Counted from the stretch's first letter, positions 1 to 12,048 are shown. The stretch: DNA of 64,000 nt from Calocera cornea HHB12733 (GCA_001632435.1 KV424046.1:1-64000), one strand, 5' to 3'. Program-made: numbers and translations. The notes: generated from the sequence alone by a model not told the origin.

Positions 1-681
1 CACTCTAGACCATAGGCCTGGACCCTGAAGGCCGGATTCCCTGTTGGGAAGTGCTTCTGAAGCAAGTAAGAGCCGAATAAGGAAGGAAAATAGAGTGTCC
101 CCTGACACTATAATTACAGAACAAATGAAAAGTAATTGAAATAAGAAATCTCACGTGCCTGAGCCAAACAGCCAAAACCCGCAACGCGACTAGTCTGGTC
201 CCCAGGTGCTCCTCTGTCTCCTACCACAACCATCCCTAAGTTTTTTGCTTAGGGCCGGCTCTTCCCTAGTGCTACTTAGGGAAATTGCGCCCGGAGTGCC
301 ATTTGGGCCACTCCGACTCCGGACAGGTGCCATTGGAGGAATTACCTCCTGGGAGTCGGCTCAGGGCTTGGATCCACAGCCACTAGGCTCACCTGCCTGC
401 TTATCTAATTGATGCTCTGTTCCCTGGGGCCCTGTGGCGCGCAGGGGACACCCTGCACTTCATTTTCAAACTGGGTTTGGGGTCCTCTCACCGGCGGATG
501 TAAATTTACGTGAAGAAAGGGCCCATTTCATCAAAAAACCTAGCTGTCCGCGGAATGCCTCCATACTTATAAGTAGTGATCGATGGCACTCGGACATACC
601 GTTATACAATTGTAATTACTGTTTGTCTTGTATAGTGCAGGTATAAGGTACAGTGGAATGCAAAGGGATCTCCAATCTCCT
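1..681. other. Gene-free left edge
   Basis: No coding frame with a recognisable product and no RNA gene is visible here. The short open frames have no domain signature and no convincing splice pattern. The stretch lies downstream of the stop codon of the minus-strand membrane protein gene, so its right part should hold that gene's 3' UTR and terminator. I see no repeat shared with the rest of the window. Confidence 0.5.
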
Positions 682-3600
682 TCATGCATCATAGTCGGAT
701 AATAGTGCCTCTCGGTCCAACCCTCTAATTGCGTATTTCTCCCCCACCAGCTCCCGTACCACCATTACCAGTCTATCCAGACGCGTCAGCAAGTCGTATG
801 TTGTCATCACTCCAGTCACAAATATCATATAGCCCTCATCGCTAACCATATCGAACGTGAGTTCTTGCTTGTCAAGCATGCGTGTTGGCGGAGGGGCACT
901 TGTGGGTTCCTCGAGGCGCACATGTTTCTCGGCCAGCGGATGGTCATCCGGATCGCGCATTGCTGACGTTGACCCTCGTGGCGTGCCTGGCGTTGGAGTA
1001 TCCCCGCCGGGAGTGCCTGTACCGAAGTGGGGCCTTTTCGCGTCGGGGTCTGACCCTTGTGGGACGCGTAAGCCGTAACGCTTGTCGAAAGCACGGTCTA
1101 CCAGAGGAGTCGGCAGAATCTGCGGTAAGGGCGAGGCGGTCTTGAGGGCGGTGGCCAGGATGTAGTAAACAGCCATCGTCTCACCGATAAATGTCGGTTG
1201 CAGGAAGCGAGTCCGGAGAACAAGACCTTCCCTCCAGCGTTTGTCGATATGCGGTTGACCGATTCTCCAAAATACAGTCATGAGCTGCCCCAAAAGATCA
1301 GACAGCTCGAGCAACGTTGCCTGCAATTTGCGGTATTTCTCAGCTGGCCACTTCCCTTCCAATGTCGGCTCATACTCGGCCCCACTGATGCGCAGGGTCA
1401 AGTACGTGCGTAGCTTGGCGTTTATGCGAACTAGATTATCAACGATGATAACATCCGGTCCAGAATGCGTACGACTGTTTCGAAAGTTAGTAATGTTTAA
1501 TTCATCGCAGAACACACATACCCTGCATATGATAGCAATTCTGCATGTATGCTGCCCATCTTCTCAATGGTCTTCGATATGGTCCTCCGCACAGAGTGCC
1601 TCGATGTCTCTGGCGGGATGAGAGCGAATATAGCCGCGATAGTGATGCCAATGACCACGAGAAGGAAACGCCTCCAGCCCACGTCCCATCCCCAGCCACT
1701 ATTCACAGTAGAAAAGCCGCCAACGCCATCCTGCCGCGAGTATCCAAGAATGAGGAAAGTCGTGACGCTGAACAGCACATACATCACCACATATGGCGAA
1801 TGTAAACGAAGGAAGAATATGATCGGCAATGCCACGGCACCGACAGCGCCTAAGCCGAATGCATTTCCTGTACTGGAGCCGGAGCCGATGTACCACAATG
1901 TCACTCCGAGCACAGCTCCACAGAAGGTCGCGATGATTCGCCACACCCATTGAATGATGGTGTCGCCCGCCCATCGCTGCAGTGTTAGCTGCGCCATAAT
2001 GATGGCCCACAGTCCACGATGATAGTAGTAGAAGGACGCCGAATTTTGCACGTATTGTGGGATAGCAACGATAACAGTGATTATGCCGGCCTTCGCAGCG
2101 AAGAACGCGTCCCCTCTTCTGAACATGTTGGAGATACCTCGCTGCACTTTCCCGCCATAGTAATAAAAGAGGTTACTGGGAGGTTCGGAGTCCGGGTCTC
2201 GAGCTTCTGCGGGTTCGCGGAACTCTTGAAGGCCTTGGATAGTGTCGGGATCCTCATCGTCCATCTCGTTTGGGTCACTCCGGCTCCCACCTCCCAGGAA
2301 ACCACTCAGAGTTATCATGGGCCACCACAGTTTGCGTTCGGTCCGCTTTTCTTCCACGTCCAACACCTCCTCCAACAGCACCAACAAGGCGTTTGCGAAG
2401 TCGATGAGGTGGAAGGAGTAGATACTGATAAAAAAGATACCACGATACGGCGTGTGCGGCGTCAGTGCCTTATGTCGGTAGCGTTCAATAGGGTGTAGCC
2501 GGTCTTTCGTCTTATACGATTCGAGGGTGCGTGCCAACTTCTCCTTGATGTCTTCCTTCTTCTGGAGATCCGCCTTCACCAGAGCAGCCCACGTCTTTCG
2601 GTGGCGCATCTTCCACCACTTCTCGTGATTGACCGCCTCGAAAAAGAGCACGAAGCTTTCCAACGCTTCGGCACAGACATTCAGCAAAGGGTCTGCAGCT
2701 TCTGCGAGTAGAGCATGCATCCGTTCCACGTCCTCCATCTCACCCGGCACCAGGAAGCGAGTGTGTACCGAGATGTAGCGCATGCTTTCAAAGACACCGA
2801 CGGGCGTTGGTCCATGTAGACGAGGAGACCCGTGGTCGGAATGCCAGTGGAACCAGTGATGATCATTCTGCTGGTCCTTCCCGAGCTTTCGACCTCGCGG
2901 GGTGCTCGTACCGCTCTCCGGGATGCTGATCGACTCAGACGGGGTGAGTAAATTGTCACCGAAGGTCTCATTCAGCAAGCGACGGAGGTTGATACGACTG
3001 AGACTCTGGCGACTTCGGCGACTTGGGATATCCAGGTGATCGCCAGGAGGAAGGTCCAGCTGGCTGTCATCTTGACCCAAGTGACTATTGCTGTGATCCA
3101 GACGATTGTCGCTACTTTCCGGACGACTGTCGCTTTGATCCAGGTGGCCACCGTTCTCGTAAGCGGCAGGTGAGGCTGCGTCTGGTGCTGGAGAATGCTC
3201 TTTCGCGGGCGCGGTCCGGTCCTCAGGTGTCTCACGCGTCGGGGACGGCTCTCGAGAGTGCTCCCTCGAGGGCGCTCGAGAATTGGCCCGGCTCTCTTCG
3301 GCAAGCCGTTTCCGCTCGAGCCATTCACTGACTGTGCGATGGAAGTACGTCATGCCGCCTGTGAGCATGATGAGGTAGAGAGAGAGGATGTATGCTGTTC
3401 GCACGCACCGATTCTGACGATAAGCTTCCTCACACTATCCTGCAGATCCTTCAGGTCATTATGGCTGAACCTTCCCCAGGTGATCTCCCTATTCAGGTTG
3501 CTGCCAGACACGTCCAATGCGCCGTACAGCGTTCCCAGCGTCTCGCGCTGCTCCTTGAGCTTCTTCCAATCCGACCATTCATCCGTGCCAGGAGTCGTAC

Positions 3601-4596
3601 CGAGTACCTTCGGCTGCTCCTCTATGATCGTCTTCATCTGACTGATCACGGCGATGTACCTGTTGCAGTACTGCTCTTGCACGGTCTCGGGGAAGATGAG
3701 TAACGAGCCGAGGATGGCCACGCCCGTATACACCAGCATGGGAATGACGAAGACGTTGCCGAGTACGGCGTCATATGTCGGGATCAGCGCTCCGTAGGTC
3801 ATAATTACGTCCATGACGATGCAGGCGAAGATGCTTGATGTGGGTTGGCCGAAGGACGGTGTCAGCTTGGACCGGAGATACGTCATGATGGCCACGCCTG
3901 TCCTCCATTAGAGACAGCTCTCCCCGGTCAGTGCATAACAGGACTTACCGACACCAAGGAAAGTTGCCATAACCGCACTCGACTTCGTCTCAAGGTACAC
4001 TCCATCGAATATGGATTGCTGCAGGAACGCCGCAGGGTCGGACGATTGGAGCCCCGGAAAGCGACTAGATTCCCTCTGTGCGCGAGTCAGCTACGATCCT
4101 TTCAAAGCGTCTAGTATGCACATACAGATATTGCTTCCAGCGGCTCTTGGCCCGACCTCACAGCATTCGCAATGGCGTATGCAATCGCACCCCATGCCCA
4201 GCCGATGCCCACGAACAGGAATATGCCCAATGTCTTGTCGAGGAAAATAGCCAGCGGGTCACTCGGAGGGCTGAACGCGTGATGGGTCAACATCTAAATG
4301 CATGCTCTGAGCACGGCACTCACTTGATGATAGCAACGATGATGATGAAGAACGAAGCCTGACCGAGCGTACGCTCAACCGGGACGATGAGGAGCAAAAC
4401 CCAGCATATCCAGGCGACGATGGCGCATCGAATTGCTGGCTTCCACAGCTGCCACTGGTTGATCTTGCCGGGTATCCATGAGACAAAGCTCGGGAGCTTG
4501 AGCTCGAACTTCATGTTGTGGACCAATGGCCGTGGGTTGCAGGACAGATGGCCTCACCGTCCCTAGTGGTGGATTGACATACGGGCTGTCAGCCAT
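682..4596 (-). CDS. ArAE_2/BRE4-like multi-pass membrane transporter
   Basis: A polytopic membrane protein of the fungal family related to aromatic acid exporters and to the brefeldin A sensitivity protein (FUSC-like fold). The start at 4596 begins MADSPYVNPP; a short first intron follows. The next exons carry the N-terminal hydrophobic block (CAIVAWICWVLLLIVPVERT, then IFLDKTLGIFLFVGIGWAWG, then the exon ending LGVGRRGVAIMTYLRSK). An exon near 3400-3895 ends in IVRI and splices in phase to GGMTYFHRTVSEWLERKRLA. A long polar, Ser/Asp-rich linker follows (about 2870-3300), then the second membrane block around 1560-2110 (GAVLGVTLWYIGSGSSTGNA, LRLHSPYVVMYVLFSVTTFL). The last intron, near 1470-1513, has a TACTAAC branch point, and the final exon carries a cytosolic C-terminal domain. 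The family is thought to move organic anions across the plasma or ER membrane; the substrate cannot be read from sequence. Exon borders are inferred. Confidence 0.85.
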
Positions 4597-4680
4597 GCTG
4601 GGGATGCTCTGGACTCAGGGACGGGCCAGCCCACACGACTGAGACTTGTTCACAGAGCAATGCGCGTCCGACGCGCTCCA

Positions 4681-4735
4681 TGACGTCGCCGTCTACATGT
4701 TTGCAGCCGGCTGATTATAATAATCAGTGACGTTA
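4681..4735. promoter_or_regulatory. CRE-like sites and TAAT palindrome upstream of the membrane transporter
   Basis: About 85-140 bp upstream of the minus-strand start at 4596 lie TGACGTC (4681-4687), a perfect palindrome with 7 bp arms CTGATTA/TAATCAG around TAA (4711-4727), and TGACGTTA directly after it. TGACGT is the core of bZIP (ATF/CREB-type) sites, and TAAT cores suit homeodomain-type factors. Their position suggests promoter elements, but no binding is shown. Confidence 0.3.
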
Positions 4736-5413
4736 TTGCTTATTTACAATCATTTATTTGCCGCACCACAGATAGATACACCGACAACGTGCCAGAATGG
4801 TAGCAAAGATTTTGGCTTGTCGCACTCTCGGTAGCTACGCGATACTGTAGTTGGTCTTTGAAGGGAGACTGCGCGCCAAAACAGATTCGAGTTTTTCGTT
4901 GTTCACCTGCTACATATGATTGGCAACGGATTACTTCTCCGAGTGAGCGCAGCCCAGAGCGTTTCGGCGACAACTTGTTCTATCTTGGACGATACTGTGC
5001 CCACGCCATGTTTTGGACAACTCTCTTATCTAAAAGCAGAAGGAGAGCCGTGTGCTCCACAATTCGTAGGTCGATACGGATACCTTCTGCACACGTTCGA
5101 TGCTCACTGACTTTGAATATAGCCTTCTAATGAGGTCACACGGTGACCTCAGTCTGGCTTCGCAACGAGTGCCAATTCAATAGATGCGCGTTGTGTGGTG
5201 GACAAAATTGGCACGAACCATCCTGGAAGGCATGCTTCGTGACCCACTTGTCAACACGCCGGCTTGACGAATGCTCGAATGAATTACAGACTAGTGATAT
5301 GATACAGTGTATGTACTTCCAGGTGTTCAGGCTGGTATGCAATGGGGGACGACACATGAATGCAAGACGAAGCTACATCTGCTCCCACCGAGTGACAATC
5401 TGACAAGGTACTG
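4736..5413. other. Intergenic: transporter promoter side and EXO1 3' side
   Basis: No supported gene. The only clear structure is a perfect inverted repeat at 5131-5151, with 9 bp arms TGAGGTCAC/GTGACCTCA separated by ACG. The right end should contain the EXO1 3' UTR. Short open frames on both strands show no domain or splice support. Confidence 0.5.
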
Positions 5414-8122
5414 TCATCCGACTCTTGAAAACTGAAGCAAGCGAGAGCGAGATCGTTGAAGTGCACCATCCACATCGATATCTTTTCCACTGCTCGGTGC
5501 TTCCTTGTTCTCCTTACCTTCTGCTTTCGAAATGGGCTTCGTGGACTTCGAGGGGAGGGGGTCTGATACTCTGCCCTTGAGAGATGGACGACAGGCTTTG
5601 GACGGCTGGAACGGCTTAGCGGAGATCATCGACTTGCGGCGTTCATCGGCTGGAGTGGTCTCGGACGACTGATGGAGGTTGATAAGTGGGATGACTCAGG
5701 TTGGAGGTAGTCGCTTACCGTAGCAGATCCTCGAGCATACCGGCTCCACCATCCTGCCGAAACCTGCTTCTGCCGCTCGTCATCCTCTACATCCTCCAGA
5801 CCCAGCATTGCTTCGACCTCCGACTCGATCGTCTTCGTCTTGGCTTTGCCGTCGTTCTTCGCCTTTCTCTCCCTCTTGACGACCTTTATCGACAGCAGTT
5901 CTTCACCATCCGCCGGTGTCAGCGGCCATTCGTCGATGTCGCTCGTCTGAGCTGCGAGAAGTCGGATGACCGCAGTCTTGGTTTGAGTTGGTGTCTCGGG
6001 CGCCGTCTTCTGGGCCCGACGAAGGTGCGGTCGCATCCGCGAGTCGACCTGCGGTGATCCAGGACTGGAGATATCCACATCATCTTCCTGCTTCCCTATG
6101 ACGGTCGCATCCATAGCCACCGCAGGCAAAGGTTCGGATGGTGACCTTGCGAAAGGAGGAGACGGCATGGAGCACACAGAGATGGCCGCGGGCGAGGAAG
6201 GCGGCAAAGGCGACATGTAACCTTCGACTTGTTCTATATCGGGCATGGGAGTGGGAACATCGGCGACATTGGCTTCCTCCGGAGCTCCAACCTCGCAAAC
6301 GTCAGAAGCGACTGTTTCGGGACTTGTTGGCTCTTCGGGCTGTCCTCCGAAGAATCGGCTGTTGGCTTGGCGGACATTTTTAGCCAGACCAGCAGCGACA
6401 GGTGTCCCTCGCACTTCAGGGCTGGCGTCGGGGGGTGTCGCTTCCGGCGTGTCCACAGTCGGTGGGTCCACAGGCGAGAGATCGTCTACCGTTGATAGAA
6501 TAACAACTGTTGGCTTCTGAGCAGCTTCCATACGGGCTCTCTTGTTCTGTTGGAGTTCCTCGCCATCTTCTGCTAGTCGCCGCTTGCCACTCCCCGTGGC
6601 CTTGAAGCGACTGGCAAGCTCTGGTGGCGCTTTCTCTTGCCGTCCAGTATTGTTCTTGTCAATGCGGCCTAACGTATGGTGAGCAGAGCAGAATGGAGAT
6701 AGACATAGGGACTAACCGAAGAAGCTATCGATGGTCTTGGGTTGTTTGATGCTGCCGGTACTTGCACGACGATTGTTCGTTATGTCCTGAAGCGGTTTAG
6801 CCTGCACATGATAGTGCATGAGCTCATATTCAATGGTATGACACGTGGTGGCCGGCGCATACCTTCTTGATCTCCCCTGGCTTGTACCACGGGCTGATGT
6901 CTTTGAGCGGCTCCAGAGTTATTGGGCAAATCTCGCCAGTTGCGATGCCTTGAGCGACCTTCGCATCAAGATCGCCTCCGACGTATGCCTCTTTCGCCTC
7001 GCTCCACTCGACATCCCATGTCTTCGCGTGCAAGTGAACCAATTTCCGTTCCAGTGGGCAGAACACGCGCTGGTAAACGAAAGCCAGTTCGGCCGTCTCA
7101 AATTCTTCTTGATAACGGTTTGGTACTTTCATCTTGCCTTCCCGACGCACATGCTGGAGGACACGGTCCACGGTCTTCCACTGTCGGAGCAATCGATGTG
7201 CAGTCTTGAGACCCATGCCTGATATTGACGGGAGGTAGTCGCAGCCGGACAGCATCTAATCCCCAATAAGCAATAGGAATATGACCAGCAGAGATATGGA
7301 TGCTCACCGCCATCCATCGAAACTCTTTCTCTCCCCATCCTACGAAGCTCGCCTCCTTGCATCTCGTCAACATCTCACGCCGAACCCGCTTGCAGTTTCC
7401 ATCGGTGTCGAGCTTGAAGAGAACATCTCTGCAGCCAAAGACCAGCAAGTCCGAGTCTTCAGTGATGATACCATCGACCAGGGCCACATTCTCTAGGTAC
7501 GCCATCTGCGCGTCGGCTTCGTACGGTGCGACGACGTACTGAACATCCTCAGACTTCAGAGCTTTGATCACTTGAAGAGCATGTTCGGGGGTGATATCGA
7601 GCGCTTTCACGTAGTACTCGCGAGCCTGGGCTGCCTTACCCTTGGCCAGGAGGTCCCGCGCCTTGATGAGCGCTTCTTGTCGGTTCCTGGGTTACATTAG
7701 AATGCGACCTCCTTATGCTTATTAGGTGCATGGAGTGACGCACCTTGAGCGTTCCTCTTCCGTGCCCTTCTTTGCAGGGAGTGGTCCGCCATCAAAAACG
7801 ACGAACGGCTCGACCCCGTGGTAGCGCAGAAGGCGGATCCGGCCCATGAAATACTCCACATATCTACTCCATGTTAGCATGGATCGAATGGCGCTCGATA
7901 GCCTCATATACTTCACAGTCTTATCGCCTTTAGCGAGCTGCTCTGCGCAACCCCATGCGCCCTTGTGTAGCCAGCTGTATCCATCGATAGCGTATCTAGG
8001 TTTAAGTCTCAGCGACGGTAGACGCTGAGGGCACAAGACACTCACGTCTTCCCAGAAACTTCAGACAAGTGAACGTCCTCCCTAATGTCTCCCAGTAGGG
8101 GCAACAGCCCCTTGATACCCAT
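5414..8122 (-). CDS. EXO1: Exonuclease 1 (5'-3' DNA exonuclease, XPG/Rad2 family)
   Basis: A nuclear 5'-3' exonuclease/flap nuclease for mismatch repair, end resection and meiotic recombination. The start at 8122 gives MGIKGLLPLLGDIREDVHLS, the diagnostic Rad2-family N-terminus. The XPG-N domain continues with YAIDGYSWLHKGAWGCAEQL; an intron containing a GCTAAC branch point splits KTVK/YVEYFMGRIR. Metal-binding acidic residues are visible in VFDGG, APYEADAQMAYL and TEDSDLLVFG, and in SGCDYLPSISGMGLKTAHRL, which opens the helix-hairpin-helix region. The C-terminal part (5414-6700) is low-complexity and rich in Pro, Ser and Glu, as in other Exo1 tails that carry protein interaction motifs; no MLH1-binding box was identified with certainty. 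About nine exons and roughly 750 residues, normal for the family. MCB motifs lie 90-180 bp upstream. Confidence 0.95.
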
Positions 8123-8210
8123 GTCTAGCCAATGCGAGGGTCAAGAAGATGGTACAAGAGGGCAAGAAGGTATGGGTTTCCTGTGCGAATGGTCCGAGGG
8201 TCAAGCCAGG

Positions 8211-8302
8211 ACGCGACGCGGTGCGGATGCAAGAGAAATCAGTCGCGGGTAGGTCACGCGTCTCACGTGTAATGTCAGCCGCGCGAGACGCGACGCACGC
8301 GT
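8211..8302. promoter_or_regulatory. MCB (ACGCGT) cluster upstream of EXO1
   Basis: Two exact ACGCGT motifs sit at 8256-8261 and 8297-8302, with ACGCGA variants at 8211-8216 and next to the second motif. They lie about 90-180 bp upstream of the EXO1 start at 8122. In yeasts ACGCGT is the MluI cell-cycle box bound by MBF, which drives G1/S genes including DNA repair nucleases. S-phase control of EXO1 here is inferred. Confidence 0.5.
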
Positions 8303-8444
8303 CTGAGTTTCCTTCTGTTTACTTAGCCCGAGTCGCGGAGCACCTATCAATTTCCGTCTGACCCAGTGGTATTACCATTGCATGTCTATCTACATGGGCT
8401 GCGTCTAGAGATACAGTATGCTAGTGAAACAAATAGCCGTATAA

Positions 8445-10954
8445 TTAGTTATAGAACTGGACCTCGCCGCCGATAGGGTGGTTGAAGTCCTGCTCGAACT
8501 GGTCCATGATCGTGAGCACCTGCAGCAAGTGCTTGTAGTCAAGCCTCTCCTTCTTGCTCGTCGCAAGAGCCTGCGCGGTGCGTACGCAGTTCTTGATCTG
8601 CCGTCCGTTGATCTTCTTGAGCGAGAGAGCCTCCCACTGTCCCGCGTTGAAGTCGCCCTCCTCGAGCCCGACCTTGACCAGGAACGCCAGCCAGATCTTC
8701 TTCTTCGCCACACGATCGAGGTCCTTGAACCTCAGCGAGACGTGGATACGAGACTGGAACGCCTCGTCGAACGTCTTTACACGGTTGGTGGTCAGGAACA
8801 GTATGCCGCGGAAGTACTCCAGCTGCCGCAGGAAGACGGCAACAAGAGCATTGCGCGCCAGATCGTGCACCGATCGCTCCTCCATGTATACATCGGCCTC
8901 ATCGAGCAACACGACGGCACCCCATGTGTGCGCAATATCAAAGACCTCAGTGATGGCGGCATCGAGCTGCTCGGCTTGGATGCCGAGGTCGCTGGACTTC
9001 ACCACGTACAGCGGACGGCGGACGTGCTCGCTGGTTGCCTCAGCGCTCATGGTCTTTCCGATACCCGGAGGGCCGTAAAGATTGAAGATCAGCCCCTGGC
9101 CCTTGCCCTCGATGAAGTCGTCGAACTTCTCGTTCTGCGAGTGCGCCTCGACGAGGGACTGGATCAGCTCCTTCTGTGCCGGCGGCAGCACCAAGTTGCT
9201 GAACGCGGCATCATTCCAGGTGATCTCCTTGACGTGATCGACATTGAACTCGACTATAATGCCAAGTCAGCGGGGGTTGCAATCTGCAGCGGTGACAACA
9301 CTCACGCCAGACTTTGTCAACCAAACTGAAGCCGTAGACGATCGGTGTCGTCAGCATCAGCTGGTCGTCGTTCAGCTCATCCACCAGCAGAGTCTCTTCC
9401 CGCTCGTCTTCATCATCATCTCCACAGTCACTATCGTTTCGTCGATAGCCATAGCTGTCCTCCTCGCTGTCCTTGGAACCCTCCACAGAGGGGATAGGAT
9501 AGTTCGCGTTGATTCGCTTGAATGTCTTCTTGTCGATCATGACTCGTCCCTTGATCTAATATCCTTGTCAGATCAGGTCGCATGTGGACCAAGCCAGGTA
9601 GACTCACCGTGACTCGTGCCTTCTTCGCTTGGACGAACTTGAACGCCACACCGTCATACGCCAGATGATGCATGCCCTCCAACTCAACCCATCGCTTGCC
9701 ACGGGCGATCAGCTTCGTCCGCAGCTCGTCCTGCCGGGAGTGGAACTTCATCGGATAAGCAGACAAACTGGTAATCTTCGCCGAGCCCTTGAACATGGGA
9801 ATGCGAATCGTCATCTGCGCATGACCAAACTTCGCGTGCTCGTCAGACAACGAGGCGCAGGAGTCGACATAGCGGCAGTCCAGTTCCCAGTAGTGAGGTG
9901 ATGGCCACGGAGTGTGCATCTCAGCCCCAACCAGCTCGACAGCGCGGGACTGGTCGGTGGTGGAGCAGGAGGTGTACATCAGCGTACGGGGAAGGAGGAT
10001 TGCCCACAGCAGCTCGAAGGTGATCTCGCCGTGCGGTACCAGCCCGTTCACCTGCTCGAGGGTGGACTGGTATTCTGTATCGAGGAACTCGACAAGGATT
10101 GTCAAGTGGATCGTTGTCGTCTTCTCATCCTCCGTAGGCTCTTCCTTAGCCTTCAGCGTATCCAAGTGTGTCCGCAGGAACGGTAACCAAGCAAGCAGGA
10201 TTTGAGGATCGATCTGCCAGGCATCTTAATGAGGATGTTCCGCCGAGAGAACATGTTGCGTGCACACCTTCACTACTGCGGGATTCCATGAAACACCTGG
10301 GATATTGCCGATAACAGCCTTTCCCACCTTCTTCAGGAAAGGACTCTTGATATGGATGAGAGTGAAAGAATCGGTGTTGTCGGAGTTGAACTTGCGGTAT
10401 ACAGTGAAGCAGAATTCGCGGTACTTATCCGCTTTGTCCTCCGCGGACACAGGAGCAGCATCGCGGACGACCCACTCACTGTAGAGCGGTCAGAGGACAA
10501 CAACAATGACAAGTGCTGGTACTCACCCAGCGTCCTTGTCATACACCTCATCCACGCGCTTCAACTCTGCTCGGCATCCAGGCGGGAACTCAGGCTCTTT
10601 GGGCTTATCCTCCTCGGCCTTCTCGCCGTCCTTTACCTCAGCATCCTTCTCGTCCTTCTCCGCACCTTCCTCTCTGGGTGATGATGTGGAGTCACCCTCT
10701 ACTTTGGGCGAGTCATCTGAAGGCTTCAAGTCTGTTGCTGCTGCGGCCTCTTCTACGGGAGCTGCACTCGCTGCGAGGGCGGTGGGATCAACCGGATGGG
10801 CAGCGACGGGGTTGGCGTGGACGCCGTTGATACCGTTCGCATGGGGCAGAATGCCGTTCAGCTCCGGCTTCTTCGCAGCGATCGCGATGACGGCCGGGCT
10901 TGGGGAGTTCTCGGACGGCGTCTCGGATGCTGCGACATCTACAGGGATGGGCAT
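8445..10954 (-). CDS. AAA+ ATPase with DUF7025-like N-terminal domain
   Basis: The start at 10954 gives MPIPVDVAASETPSENS. It is chosen over in-frame methionines further upstream because a TATA-like box lies about 120 bp upstream and the upstream residues look non-coding. Residues 1 to about 140 are disordered and end in an acidic Lys/Glu tract (EEGAEKDEKDAEVKDGEKAE). A middle region of about 350 residues resembles the domain called DUF7025. The C-terminal AAA+ module has Walker A GPPGIGKT, Walker B VVLLDEADVYM, a sensor-1-like LTTNR and an SRIHVSLRF segment with a candidate arginine finger. Such proteins are common and multicopy in filamentous fungi; their cellular role is unknown. The single AAA domain resembles the BCS1/katanin-like branch, but no targeting segment or membrane helix is evident. 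Several short introns interrupt the gene. Confidence 0.85.
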
Positions 10955-12048
10955 CGTGTAATCTGAGGTATAGGGGGATGTCGATCTGGTGTCTGGCTTA
11001 GGACTGCGGTGGTCGAAATGGATGCAGTGGGAGGGCGAGTATGCCGCGTCCGTTGGATTTGGTTGCCTTGCCTTTATACGTCGCCTGCCGCGCACCTAGG
11101 GGCACGATCAAAGGAGGATGAATAGCCAAATGGGCCGAAACTGGGCACACTGCGACGGTGAGGCAGCATGACTGGGTCGCCGGTAATCCTGCCCTCGGTG
11201 GGCCCTTACTGCGGTGCCCCGCCAGAAGCAGCGCGTCAACCGGGAAATAGACAACTCATGGACTCTGCCGCCGCCTCACCCCCTCAGCACCTGCTACGCA
11301 CAGCTTGGCAACAACCGACAATCGCCCCTATTCCCGCCCGCAGACTTGGCTGAGGTGCGGAAGTAGCATGAGCGCTAGTGCACCAGAGTTTTCCCGTGTA
11401 AGGATGACGTCCGCGCCCCTGATTGGCTAAGTCGAGCGCTATCTCTTACCAGATCCGTGGGGTACAATGGACAAGACATCCACCGGCGAATCAGCCCGGA
11501 GTGTATCACGTCGGCTCCCTCATCATCACTGACTCGCCGTATGAATAGCATCTTGACGTGGCCGTCGCCGACTGGACTCGGCCACTCGACGACTCAGTTT
11601 CACGCACTGTAGGCAGTTGGCCCGAAGCAGCATGACTGTAACCCTCGTCACAACTCCGTTCATTGACAATTCAAACTTCCAATTTCTGCGCGCTCTAGCA
11701 CAGTTCGGCGCCAGACCCAACTTAGCGCGTTTCGTGACACGCCGTGAAAGCTGCGCTATGACGTCTCCACCTAGCCACGATTCCGACGAGATCCGCCAAG
11801 CGTGCATTTCCGCATACCCAATCTGATCTTCCCGTGGAGATTGGATAAACGAATTGTCAGCGCACGAAACAAAAGGTCTACAGTAATTTAGCCGAATTGG
11901 GCGCTCATCTTTTGCTCCGCGCGATCCTTGCTCGGCTCCGGAGCCACGTGGTTTCACGTGATGCCTCCGCTGCTTTCTTACGACGCGTCGACGTCGACGC
12001 CGCCTTAAGCCAACGCGCGCGTCCCACAGATCCAGCATACGAAGCGTC
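10955..12048. promoter_or_regulatory. Bidirectional intergenic region with CRE, CCAAT, E-box and MCB motifs
   Basis: This 1.1 kb gap separates the divergent AAA+ ATPase (-) and separase (+) genes. It holds TGACGT (11405-11410), an inverted CCAAT box ATTGG (11422-11426), two CACGTG E-boxes 10 bp apart (11945-11950 and 11955-11960) and an ACGCGT MCB (11983-11988) about 60 bp before the separase ATG. Open frames in the gap look like chance frames without domains. Confidence 0.45.
11072..11078 (-). promoter_or_regulatory. TATA box of the AAA+ ATPase gene
   Basis: TATAAAG on the minus strand, about 120 bp upstream of the ATG at 10954. The spacing suits a transcription start in the GC-rich stretch that follows. 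Seen in sequence only. Confidence 0.45.

Noticed and set aside
8478..9329. 283-codon plus-strand frame
   Set aside because: Exactly antisense to the AAA+ domain with Walker motifs; a mirror frame of codon bias.
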